Below are positions 21,101-31,398 of a DNA stretch of 64,000 nucleotides, in pieces. The position numbers and the translations under genes are program-made. The notes under the pieces were generated by a model that saw only the letters and a list, made by a program, of their open reading frames with translations, did not search any database and was not told the origin of the DNA. Source of the DNA: Parapristionchus giblindavisi (lineage: Eukaryota > Nematoda > Chromadorea > Rhabditida > Diplogasteridae); NCBI GenBank assembly GCA_943737045.1, contig CALSFV010000060.1, forward strand, positions 1-64,000, given 5' to 3'. Positions within the stretch are counted from its first letter, which is position 1. Every line of letters begins with the position of its first letter.

Positions 21101-23718
21101 GCAGAAGAAGAATCATGATGACTTTTTCTTTCCATTCGAATTGCGTTTAGGTAAGGGTTTTGCTTCCTTCCAAGCATGCAGCCATTCCATCTTCATACCG
21201 GGGTTGTCGTACAACACCCACTCTTCATCGTGGTAGACAATGTACTTCACTCAATCAGTGGATCGAGAGCGGTCGAGATTTGAAGTAGAGATATCGACTC
21301 GATTTTTAAGCTGTTTTGAGCATAGGACCGAGAGTGCATGGGGGACCAATTAAGGTGCCCTGGGACGAAGGGAAGACCGAATGGGGATGCGATGGATAGT
21401 GGATCGTGGAGTACCATTTGTCTGCTCCAGGCAACACAAGCTCTGCTTCGGCTAACTTCTGTCAGTTCGAAGAACCAGTTTTTCATTTTAGCTGGTAAGA
21501 CGTCATGACCTTGGTTTTTCAACCAAAGAAAAAAGGTTTTTATTGAAATGACGATACCAGGAGAAGACTATTATACGACATAGCGCCCTTGGCTTAATTG
21601 ACTGGGGTAGTTGGTGATACGTTTTTGTTGCAGCCCATTCCGTACGGTGCAATTCAATAAGGACATCTCGAACTTAGAGTAATGGTGTCATAAGTAAAAA
21701 TTTATATCTAGTCGAGGAAAGAGAGTTGGCTAATGAGACTTATAACATTTACTGATCAATAGGCCTTCGATATAGGAAAAATGTCACAAGGCATAACGAT
21801 GGCTCTCAACTGAGAAAGAGGAGTCCAAAGTACAACCATAAAAAAGTGCAAAGACTTTTGGAACACCCTAATACATGGTAATTGTTACTCTAACTTTCAA
21901 CAATTGAGAGTAGGCAACCTTTGTATTCTTCTGAAGCCCTTCCAGAGCAATTTATAACTAATGTAATCGATAACACTGCTAATCCAATAGAAATAATATC
22001 GTTGACATTATCAATAAACATAAATATTCTTAGAATTTCATCGTCGTGTGGAAGCATCTGATGAAATAAATTGAATTATAATGGTCAGCAGCAGATCCAG
22101 GTACTTAAGTGTAACGGATATTTTTTAAAAGAAAAACAGAATCGACAATCAGCGAATATTTTAGGAAAAGCGCGATTTTCTTTCAATTGTTTGAGTGCCA
22201 GCAAAAATAATGAATCTAAAAACGTCAAATCCCAAAATGTGTCAAAAAATTATAAGAAGAGTGGTCTCTACGATCCAAATTGGAGAATTATTAACTTAAG
22301 TGGTAGGTTAGTCTTGCATCATACTCTAATAATCACACGAACATTGCCTGATATAGAGTTTCACCTGCTTTAGTTTAGATAATCAAAAGCAACATATCAA
22401 CACCGTAATCTATTGAAGATGGATTCCTGTGAACGGCTCTGGTACTTCAAAACTAGTAGTTTACTTATAATTCTCACTTGAAGTAGACCTGCAAGACTAC
22501 TTCTAATTAGACGTAAGTTTACGGCGAGTGGTGCATAAAACTGTAATGCATTTCGTCAAATATTCTTTCACTTGTAGAAAACTTGCAGAAAACTTCTAGT
22601 CAGTGAAATAATTAAGTAGACTTCTAGTTTGAAATATCAGAGGGGTGCGAATTTTCGAATTTGAAGGATGAGACATTTATTGAAGGGGACATGGAAAATA
22701 GCAAACAGGGAACGAACTCGTTGTTGCGCGCTTCGCTGGATACAAACTACTGAGGTTATGCCTTCAACATCTCGAATCTAGTAGAGAACTGAATGGCTCA
22801 TCCTTGGCCCAATGTTCTTCATGATAGTAGAGTACTCCAAATCTCCAGGTTTCGTGAGCATAGATTTTCTCATCATTTCCGTATAATAAGTTTCACTTTA
22901 AGAAGTTTAAAATATGACACTTTCACGTGAGATTCGATTTTGTATATTCACGTCCCTCCCCTAGATATGTAGCTCGCCATTAGCACCACTTCATGTGCTT
23001 ATGGGTTGTTGCAAATAATGCATTGTTTTTACAAATAACACTGTTTATGGCACTGTTGGTAAGAAATAAAAAACACAAAACCATGACTAAAAATAGAAGT
23101 AGCGAAAAATATTTTTCACAGAATCTACAAGAATATTTCATATTAGAAATGTGAAACACTAATAAAAACCCATATTTGGCATAGTTGAGTGATATATAAT
23201 ATTATATGTAATGTTTGTTTGAACTTGTAATATTCTGTTTGAGACCAGATGGATGAAGGGAGAAACTTTATAATTCAGACGTTTCGAGGACTATTTCCTC
23301 ATCATCAGTGAGATTGGATACCTCAAACTTGGGTAATTAAAAAAAAAATCATCGCGTATAAGCGATTGCGGTTTTGGCTAGTTTTCAAAGGAACGAATTC
23401 AAGAAACTTAAATGATCCGATAGGGAGTGAGATTATGTAGACAACTGATTATAACATAAATGTTTGAATGATATTATAATTTACATATTTCGCACTACAC
23501 TATTTGTCTCGTTTCGTGAGCATGTATGTCGATTAAATAATATATTACAACAAACTTACAACAACTGAAAGCAGACAACCTTTGTATTCTTCTGAAGCTC
23601 TTCCAGACCAATTAATAACTAGTGCAATTGATAGGATGGCTAATCCAATAGAAATAATACCGTTGATATTATTAATAATTATAAATATTCTTAGAATTTC
23701 ATCGTTGTGTGGAAGCAT
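15184..23718 (-). CDS. Seven-transmembrane chemoreceptor, Srh/Sri/Str superfamily
   Basis: There are ten exons on the minus strand: 23560-23718, 19818-19943, 19610-19678, 18339-18443, 18101-18145, 17482-17683, 17313-17374, 15893-15971, 15477-15589, 15184-15222. Phases join to 332 residues, the normal length. MLPHNDEILRIF starts directly behind TTTCAG. Diagnostic pieces in order: TDVNLHYFTAHITLFPLPCI (TM2), ACFLYRHQ after TM3, VIYFVLLCIFSVFLCIVFLI (TM5), the loop motif MSETVINYHRRMLQTLIFQ, IPTLFILVPIVSYSVQL (TM6) and IAGLHSIMHSLTMI (TM7). MS-x-x-T...L-x-x-Q followed by IP is typical of this superfamily. Such receptors sense odorants or pheromones in chemosensory cilia. The introns are swollen by a mariner, two foldbacks and a GC-rich inverted-repeat element. 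Confidence 0.9.
15988..17150. mobile_element. Inverted-repeat element with GC-rich ends, intronic
   Basis: GGGCACTTGTTCCGCAAACG followed by CCCACGCCCCGCCCCC at 15995-16031 is repeated in reverse complement at 17105-17142. Between them are CTCTCTC-rich repeats (16040-16170 and 16790-16860), a degenerate ATTACCGATT repeat array (16490-16690) and a C-run/G-run pair near 17050-17095. A 98-codon frame at 16202-16498 resembles no transposase. It is in intron 7 of the receptor gene. Confidence 0.7.
16490..16690. repeat. Degenerate tandem array of an ACTACCGATT motif
   Basis: The word (T/C)TACCGATT recurs about eight times at roughly 25-35 bp spacing, separated by TTATTCAT-like filler. Confidence 0.7.
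17155..17290. mobile_element. Palindromic MITE containing TGACGTCA
   Basis: Arms CCGTTTTCCGGGAAAATATG... and their complement flank a short centre; each arm carries TGACGTCATTAGCGTAGGCG. It abuts exon 7 of the receptor gene, ending about 20 bp before the exon. Confidence 0.85.
17939..18032. mobile_element. Palindromic MITE, TTAA family (copy 7)
   Basis: It opens GGCACAACCCTAGCTAATTT with core ACTCTCCGCTTTGGCAATTG and ends TTAGCTCGGAGTGTGCC. It is in intron 5 of the receptor. Confidence 0.7.
18618..19505. mobile_element. TA-flanked foldback element (Tc1/mariner-like ends) with nested insertions
   Basis: The ends CAGTACAGCCCGGTCGTGTT are exact inverted copies flanked by TA on both sides. The arms run about 180 bp (18618-18800 and 19325-19505). 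Inside sits a second foldback (18799-18984, arms AAAACAATTAAAAGG...GGACC) and a tRNA-derived sequence (19137-19330). No transposase remains. It lies in intron 3 of the receptor gene. Confidence 0.85.
19137..19330 (-). repeat. tRNA-derived SINE-like element, family A, copy 1
   Basis: The minus strand contains an A-box-like GTAGCTCAGTGGTTAG and a B-box-like GTGGGTTTGATTC, but the acceptor stem does not pair, so it is not a functional tRNA. Flanks match the degenerate copy at 22643-22860. Confidence 0.7.
20096..20584. mobile_element. TA-flanked foldback element with GGATCCCCGGGATCC block
   Basis: The tips CAGCCCCGCAGAATCTCC are inverted at both ends next to TA dinucleotides. The arms are about 150 bp (20096-20246, 20438-20584), each carrying alternating GGATCCCCGGGATCC. 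A mariner has inserted at its right-hand TA. Confidence 0.85.
20587..21871 (-). mobile_element. Mariner element, inactive
   Basis: Inverted ends TTAGGGTGTTCCAAAAGTCT are flanked by TA. The minus strand encodes a decayed mariner transposase: VYHDEEWVLYDN, GVVYYELLP, LTVNTDAFCEQLEK and WLPHPPYSPDLSPCE, the last being the block carrying the third catalytic Asp of the DD34D triad. In-frame stops follow KKSS and ELLP, so it cannot make transposase. It inserted about 27 bp downstream of the duplicated receptor exon. Confidence 0.9.
21899..22057 (-). pseudogene. Duplicate of the chemoreceptor first exon, broken donor
   Basis: This is 159 bp, the same length as exon 1 at 23560-23718, and still open: MLPHDDEILRIFMFIDNVND... 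ending YKGCLLSIV. The splice donor has changed from GTAAGT to GAAAGT, so it can no longer join exon 2. Upstream sequence to about 22440 also matches the region upstream of exon 1, so this is a tandem duplication remnant. Confidence 0.85.
22643..22860 (-). repeat. tRNA-derived SINE-like element, family A, copy 2 (degraded)
   Basis: It shares CGAATTTGAAGGATG at one end and AGAGTACTCCAAATCTC at the other with the 19137 copy. The tRNA part is badly eroded. Confidence 0.55.
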
Positions 23719-23862
23719 CTGAAATGGATAGAAATATTATGGTCTTTGATCAGTGACAGATCCGGGCGCTTAAGCGTATTTAAATTATAGTATTTATTTA
23801 TCTTTTTTTGTAAGTGATATTTTTATCAGCAAAATTATACCTATGATCGACAATCAGTTTAT

Positions 23863-25468
23863 CACGCGTGTCACCGAAGAATCGAGTAAAATCCGGGGGT
23901 GGTTGGCACATTTTTCGACCCCCACATATTAATGCATTTTTCGGTAGTCCATAGGGTCCCTAACAAATTGGCAAGAGCTTTTTTGCATATCTTCATTTTT
24001 GACGTCGAGAGACGACGTCAAACTTTTTGGACGCCGAAAATTGCCGACTTTGGAGCTCTGTAGCTCATCGGGGTATGGTTTTCGTGTCGAGTGGTCAACA
24101 GAAGGTTTTCCTGGAATGACAGGGAGAATGCGCCTGCATTATTGCCAGGTCGATATTTTAATTAGTATTTTTGTAAATCGATTTTGTGATAGGGTTAAAA
24201 GCAAAAATCGAAGCCGAAGGTTTTCAATAGCTCAATCGACTAATCTCGACGAGTGGATTTCAACGGTATACTGAACGTTTTTGTATGTGGTTGCGCTCGG
24301 AAGTTATAAGCATTCCAAGATTTTTTTGACTGTGAAATTTGTGTTGTTTCCAGCACAAGCCATCCTGATTGGTTGATAAACTTTTCTGTCCACCTTCCAA
24401 GCAACTATCTGTAGTGTAGTGGATAAGATGTCGGCGTTTACTTTTGACGGTCAGGGGTTCGATCCTCCTAGCCGCAGTGATCTTTTGCTGGTTTTCCTTT
24501 TGTTGGAATTGAAAGAACTAATAATGAATTTACAAGTGCCAATTGAAATGTTTGTGATTATGAAACAAAGAAAAGAGAGTACACTTTAACTTATCAGTAG
24601 GTGTAAACTATAACAGGACGAGAAAGAGAAGAGTTGTGGATGAGTCGGGGGACGCTGGACGATGAGGGAGGAGGGAGAGGATGAGGACGAGAAAATTTTT
24701 GGACAACTCGAAGATGAATGTTTTATGTTTTAGGATGGTGGTCGAGGAAGAGCGTGATGAAATATTCCTATGAATTTGAAACCTCTTTGTTGTCATACTG
24801 TAATTTGCATTCAAAGTGATTAATAGTCATTGATTGGCTATGATTTATGAATTGAATTATGGAAATGAATATTCAAAAGTTATCAAAAATAGCTATGAGT
24901 TGTACTAGAACAACAGTAAAACTAATGAGAATGGGCGAATTGTTCATACGAGGCAGAAGAGTGGGTAGATCACTGGCTGCGTCTCTCTTCTCTCGTGTGA
25001 TCCCACGCAATGAAATATCTTGAAATGCTCATAACTTCCGAGCGCAACCACATACAAAAACGTTCAGTATACCGTTTAAATCCTCTCGTCGAGATTAGTC
25101 GATTGAGCTATTGAAAACCTTCGGCTTCGATTTTTGTTTTTAACCCTAACACAAAATCGATTTACAAAAATACTAATTAAAATATCGACCTGGCAATAAT
25201 GCAGGCGTATTCTCCTTGTCATTCCAGGAAAATCTTCTGTTGACCACTCGACACGAAAACCATACCCCGATGAGCTACAGAGCTCCAAAGTCGGCAATTT
25301 TCGGCGTCCAAAAAGTTTGACGTCGTCTCTCGACGTCAAAAATGAAGATATGCAAAAAAGCTCTTGCCAATTTGTTAGGGACCCTATGGACTATCAAAAA
25401 ATGACCTCTGCTCATTTTCGACTTTTTCAATGTGCCACCGTTTATTCGAACCTTATGCGACACGCGTG
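23863..25468. mobile_element. Foldback transposon, CACGCGTGTC family, 4-bp target duplication
   Basis: The ends CACGCGTGTC are inverted and flanked by TTAT on both sides (23859-23862 and 25469-25472). Arms of about 460 bp enclose about 690 bp that includes a tRNA-like segment. No transposase is visible. The duplicated receptor upstream region at about 22150 supplies a paralogous site without the insertion. Confidence 0.85.
24412..24482 (+). repeat. tRNA-like pseudogene inside the foldback
   Basis: TAGTGTAGTGGATAAGA resembles an A box and GGGGTTCGATCCTCC a B box, but the acceptor arms and the T stem pair poorly. It is probably a SINE head or a dead tRNA. Confidence 0.4.
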
Positions 25469-26405
25469 TTATACTTTATCAAAAGCGCGTTTTCGTTCGA
25501 TTGTTTGTGCGTCAGATATAAATATTCATTCTAAGAAGTCCAAAAGTGTCACAAAAATTTATGGGTTTTCAAAGAAAATTGGAGAATGATTAAAAGTGAT
25601 AAACAATGACATTATTTCTACATTCTATAATAACAAAAACACCGGCTCTTGCCGTGTTTCACCTGCTTAATATTAGACAATCCGAAGCAATTATTAGCAC
25701 AATATCAACTAAAGATGGAGAACCGTTAACATATAAGGAAACCTCTAACATCGTCAAACAAACATCGCACCAGCGAAGTTATTGCATCACTCCCATTCTG
25801 TTATTTCCCTTTATGATGATGGTAGATGGATAAATTGAAAAAATATAAAGGGAGGACGTAATTGATGTGTGACTTCTTTGACCAGACACTATTACGATAA
25901 TATAGTGTATAAGCTGAAAGGTGGTTAGGCAATGGGTTGCTACATGCGTTCTGTGATAGACGTGTACCGCTCCCGTATCATCAAGACCAGGGGAGGCAAA
26001 CTCGAGCTGTGATTGTTTTGTAAAAATTCCCTTATAATTGAAGATTGTCCAATAAAGATTTGAACGGAACTCGATTTTTTGGAGAATACTATTCTGTTTT
26101 TACGGTGCCACCATAAATATTCCTCAACCCTAATTATTCCCCATCCAGTTAGGCCTGATTTCACGCCGGAATTCTAAATGCGAACCTGAAATTAAACCTA
26201 ATCGTGACCTAAATTCAGACCGATTTTTCGTATGGCCTGATTTTAGACCAAAATCAGACACCCCCAAATTTCGGTGGGCTCTCAATTTGTCTGCGTCTGA
26301 TTAATGACAAATTGGGTAGTAAAACTAGCTTGAGGTGTGTCTATAAGAAGACTGGAATCGATAGTACATAGATAGTCATAGAGCAATTGTATTTGATTTC
26401 TGCAG

Positions 26406-29056
26406 GATTGCAAAATCGGCCTTTGTACTATTGATCATTACGTGGATTCTGCTAATTTCTTTGTTTCTTAACAAGGTTAACTAATGAAATCAACAATTTA
26501 CATATTAGAACGAATCATTCTCAACCATTTCGTGTCTCGACCATTTCATTCATTTCTAGTACTTCCCATCGAGAGCTGCGGTCGTTGCGCTCTCATCCTG
26601 TAAGTTCCTTAGTATGAGATCGTGATATTTGATCTTTGATCTCTAAATTAGTTCTAGAGATGAAGAAATCGAACCAGAGTAAAGTGACACGACATAAATC
26701 CTCGACGTCGTCGCAAGTTTCTGCCGTTAGTCGGTACGGTATCACTGGTTACGGTATCGCGTACACTCTGCGTCTCTAACCATCGCTGGTATCTATGTAA
26801 CTCTTGCAGGAAGTCTACAGTATCCAGATCTACCCTATCCAAAGTGAAGGTTGCTGATACATCATCAGTGGCGACCAGTGTTCAAACCCAACATACAGAC
26901 GTGCAAGAAGATAGACACAAAGGGAGCGATGAAGATAAGATGATGTACGATGTAAGTACAAAAATCAAAGATCAAGGATCTAGAGATCAAAGATCAAAGA
27001 TCAAAGATCATTTCAGAAAATAGGCAAGTCCTTGGCTACCAAAAGCTACTATCACGGATTCATGCCTAGAGAAGATGTAGAGGCTTCGATGAAAGCCGTG
27101 GGAGACTTCATTCTGAGAAGATCATCGGTTTGAATGACCAAAGATCAAAGATCAAAGTTCAATATTTAATTTTAGGTGAACGGTAAATCTGCATTCATTC
27201 TGAGTGTGAAAGTAATGACCGCATCGAAAGACGCAAAGCACATGTAAGTATCTATCTCTGATCTTTGATCTTTGATCTCTTGATATCTTTAGGCACATCC
27301 GTATTGGATTCAAGAACAATGCATGGAGTATAGCGGAGGATGTGACACGAGTTCGTATTCACGAATTGATCTTTGATCTTTGATCTTTAATCTTTACAGG
27401 CGAATCTGACTACGCTCATGACGTATTATCAATCTCACCCATCAACCTTCTCGACCGCTCCTGGGTACTATCTCTCGTCTAGCTATTAGCATTGATTGAA
27501 TATTCAGTCCGCTCCTCAAGCACGGTGTGCCTCGACCGGAATTCTACATTCTGCATGAAAATATCGACATTGGAAAGGAGATTGGAAGTTCGCGCGATCT
27601 TTGATCCTTGATCCTTGATCTTCGATCTTTGATCCCCAATGGTTTCAGAGGGTGCCTTCGGTACGGTTCACGTTGGATCACTGAGGCGCGATAATGACAA
27701 GATTGACGTTGCTATCAAGAAGATGAAAAACGATAAGATCGCTAAGAAGGATCTCATTGAGTTCTTCAAGGTTTGATCTTTGATCTTTGATCTTTGATCT
27801 TTGATCTTTGATCTCTATCAGGAATGTCGTCTCATGCTCCGTTTCAATCACGCAAATGTCGTCAAAATCTATGGCGTCGCACCCGGAGACACACCTGTGT
27901 TGATTGCACTGGAACTGGCGAGTGGCGGATCTCTGAAGGTATACGGTAGCTTGTCTTGGCAAATCAAAGATCAATTTTAGAGCTACTGTAAGAAAAACGA
28001 TCCATCTGTGGAGCAGATGACGAACTTTGCCAAAGATGCCTGTAAAGGCATGCACTATCTGCAATGTGAAAAGGTAACGATCGAAATGTATGGGGAAAAA
28101 ATAATTAATTATAGGTCATACATCGTGATTTGGCCGCACGCAATTGTCTGCTTGGACCGAAAAACGAAGTGAAAATTTCCGATTTCGGTCTGTCCCACAT
28201 GGGAACGACATTAGAAGTATGGTATCGAGATCAAAGATCAAAGATCAAAATGAAATTTATTCCAGTTGACGAAGATGACGAACGTCCCGATCAAGTGGCT
28301 ATCGCCTGAAACTCTCACAAAGGTGTGTGGTAAACCACAGCGCGGGTAAATTATACCCGTGCGGGGTTAACCATTCTGGTTCAGGGTCGTTTCTCGCACA
28401 AGAGTGATGTATGGTCGTACGGTGTGCTTCTGTGGGAGATCTTCACCAAGTGCGCCACTGATCCGTTTCCTGGCATGACGAACAAGGAAGCCCGAGTGAA
28501 TGTGAGATTATTATCTAATCGATAACCATAATCAATAAATCAATATTGTCGTCAGATACTCGAGAAACGTCCACCGATGGATCCAATTCCATGTATGCCT
28601 GACGTGGTCAAAGAGACAATGGCTATCTGCTTCACATTTGTCAGTTTCAACTTTGATTCGTAGAAAACTATAACAAAGTATACCAAATTGTTCATTTGTC
28701 GAAAGTTTGCAAAGGAAAGAGCTTCGGTTGCTTATTTGTTCGTCGGGGGCATAGCTCAGGGGTAGAGCGCTCGCTTCGCATGCGAGAGGTCTGGGGTTCA
28801 ATTCCCCATGCCTCCAAAGTTCTTTTGTCTTTTTTTTAAATTTGAAAGTAATTTTAAGCACTCCGCTCTGGCTCTACTCTCTAGTTTTCTTTATCTATGA
28901 GAGACCGTTGCAAGAGCGTGGAGTAAAATTATCTAGGATGTACTTTTAAGTTACGTTTTGCAGGATGAGGAAGATCGTCCCGACTTCACGGGTGTCATGA
29001 GGAAGCTGATTCCCGATGCTAAATTTGTCCTGTCCGAGTATATCTCCAAAGTTTAG
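26406..29056 (+). CDS. SH2-domain tyrosine kinase (Fer/Fps-like nematode family) with an N-terminal membrane segment
   Basis: Exons: 26406-26475, 26560-26599, 26652-26733, 26810-26951, 27017-27127, 27176-27243, 27293-27350, 27400-27464, 27508-27587, 27649-27770, 27822-27938, 27981-28073, 28115-28216, 28266-28322, 28385-28501, 28556-28639, 28964-29056. All phases agree (about 500 aa). [19 protein letters not shown] exon 1 is hydrophobic; the true first exon upstream was not found, and an internal ATG at 26660 could start a soluble form. SH2: [19 protein letters not shown] (phosphotyrosine-binding Arg), ILSVKV. Kinase: [48 protein letters not shown]. The activation loop has no tyrosine. tRNA-Ala copy 3 sits in the last intron. 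The role is inferred to be substrate phosphorylation near the membrane. Confidence 0.9.
28745..28816 (+). tRNA. tRNA-Ala (anticodon CGC), copy 3, intronic
   Basis: It has the standard 72-nt sequence and lies in the last intron of the tyrosine-kinase gene on the same strand. Its 5' flank (GTTCATTTGT...GCAAAGGAAAGAG) resembles that of copy 4, pointing to local duplication. Confidence 0.95.
28852..28958. mobile_element. Palindromic MITE, TTAA family (copy 8)
   Basis: GCACTCCGCTCTGGCTCTAC faces AAGAGCGTGGAGT. It is in the last intron of the kinase gene, between the tRNA and the final exon. Confidence 0.65.
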
Positions 29057-29780
29057 ATTAATGCACTGACAATGACAAATAATCTAGTGTGATAAAGACG
29101 TCGTTGGCGATAAATATATGAGAAAGATCAAAGATCACAGATTAAAGATCAAAGATTAAAGATCAAAGAAGGCCAAAGACAACATGGAATGGAATGCATA
29201 TGTGAACAAATTAAATGTAGAAGGTCAAACGAATAAATAGATACGTATACATTAGTGATCATTCGTGCAAATGCACGGCTGGTACGAGAAGCAAAGGAAG
29301 TCGTGCTGTACGAATTCAACTGCGTCGTTTATTGAGCCTTTTAGCGCTTATGAAGCTATTGGATTCTAAAGTCAAAAAAATTGCGAGGACATATTGATTT
29401 AGAAAATCAGTGGCGTAACAAAGTATAGATATTATAGAATTACAAAAGTTTTGCACACACCGCGCCAAATGCCGAATATAGTAAACTTCTCCACCGTTGA
29501 GAAAAACGCACTCCAAATTTTCGGAAGGTTTTTTCGAACGTTTTTTCAATGCATATAATTTTATTTTTATTGAATGTCCTGTGAAATGATGAGGAAACGC
29601 CATAAAATTCGATAAAACTAGAGAAAATGGTATGTCGCGCGAAGATGTGGGCGGAGTCTGAATATTGCGCGGCAATCAGCGGAATTTGTATTGTTCGGAC
29701 AGTTTTAATTCTATAATACCGAACAGTTCATTTGTACAACTTTGCAAACGAAAGAGATTCGGTTGATCCATTGTGCATCG

Positions 29781-29852
29781 GGGGGCATAGCTCAGGGGTA
29801 GAGCGCTCGCTTCGCATGCGAGAGGTCTGGGGTTCAATTCCCCATGCCTCCA
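29781..29852 (+). tRNA. tRNA-Ala (anticodon CGC), copy 4
   Basis: It has the standard 72-nt sequence with intact internal promoter boxes. The 5' flank carries CAGTTCATTTGT and GCAAACGAAAGAG, as at copy 3. Confidence 0.95.
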
Positions 29853-30139
29853 AAGTTCTTTTGTCATTTTTAGAGCGGCTCATGATAACAATGTGATTAC
29901 GTAGTTTTGTTTGTTTTTGTTTGTTTTTTTTGTTGTTTTTTGTAAGGTTTTTTTTAGCAGGATTCAAGAGTTCATCGCAGGAAATTAAATCAGGGGGAAT
30001 AAAAACCGTGCAGCGCCAATGTTTAGGGAAATTATTCAAAGTCACCATATTCCATATCTGAAGCATACCTTTCTGCAGCGAATATCCACCGTAATTCGTT
30101 TCAATCGACAAATTTCCGCCGTTTCTAGTTATCGAATGC

Positions 30140-31290
30140 CTTTTTTCAATTTTCATTCGGGCTATCAATTTTTGGCTTATATGAGGACGTTTGCGTAAGA
30201 GTCGACTAAAATATTTGAAATCTGGCACTGTCAAAAAATTAAATTTTGGGGATCAAGGGTGCTAATGACGATGGTCAAGTTCATTTTTCACCTAAAGACC
30301 TCATTTCTCCACTTATAACTTCTTTCGAAGAACTCGAAACTTTGTGAAACAATAGTAAACTGCCATCTACTATATATAGAAGACATCTGGCTGTTAAACA
30401 TAATGGAAATTGATATGAGCAGGTACTTCCTATATCTCAAAAAATGTGAAAAATTGATTTTCGAAATTTCTCAAAATTCAACCGATCGAGCTCATACTCG
30501 GTCAGGTTTTGTATCACTCATGTACTATTATCTCTGCAAAGTTTTGAGCGTATAGCAACACTGAACACAAAGTTATGACATTTTTGCCCAAATTCAGGGG
30601 TGTCGGAAATTTCGAATTTCTCAAAGGAATGCATTAACCCGAAAGGATCGCATGTTGGAGTCTACTCCTCAGTAAATGTTGTTCATACACTGTTAACAAC
30701 AAGTCACATAAAAATCCCGCTGAGGAAATAATTATCGCTGCGTAAGTATAGAGGAGTTCCAGGATCGCTACACAATACAACGACGACGAATCATAACAAC
30801 GGGAGTAGGATATGATGTCCACAAGTAAGTACTATAGTATCCTGCCAAAACATGAGCCCGATTGCTGATCTGAGTCAAAAGTTATGAATTTTCAAAATAA
30901 TTATCGAATACTTTTGGCTGCTACTATATCTCGCTAAAAATACATTTGCCTTTGAGAGAAATTCAAATTTCGAAAATTTCTGAATCTTTTTCATGAAAAA
31001 TGAATTAGACAGACGTGATCGTCATTAAATTCTGCCCCTAGGGGCATAGTGTGCAGTTTTTAGTACCATCGGTTGAGGAGAAAAAACTGAAAACGCGATT
31101 TCAACGCGACGTCGTCTGGCCTCAACGGTGGCTTTAGGTGAAAAATGAACTTGACCATCGTCATCAGCACCCATCAGAACCCTGATCCCCAAAATTTAAT
31201 TTTTTGACTGTGCCGGCACTTAGTCGATTCTTACGCAAACGGCCTCATATATTTTCAACTTTTGAAAAAAGCTGAAACATACGAGACGTT
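30140..31290. mobile_element. Foldback element of about 1.1 kb
   Basis: The arms at about 30160-30298 and 31131-31275 are inverted copies sharing GACGTTTGCGTAAGAGTCGA, AATTAAATTTTGGGGATCA and GATGGTCAAGTTCATTTTTC. The central 830 bp is AT-rich with no coding signal. Confidence 0.75.
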
Positions 31291-31398
31291 TTTCAGCTTA
31301 TGTTTTGAGTGTCACCGCGAGTACCATGTCTATCATTTTATACAAACAAACAAAACGTTCTGATCACTTTATCTGTTATCACTAATAACATGTACAGT

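Noticed and set aside
29316..29675. 119-codon minus-strand frame
   Set aside because: No recognisable features; lies between the kinase gene and a tRNA with no splice logic.
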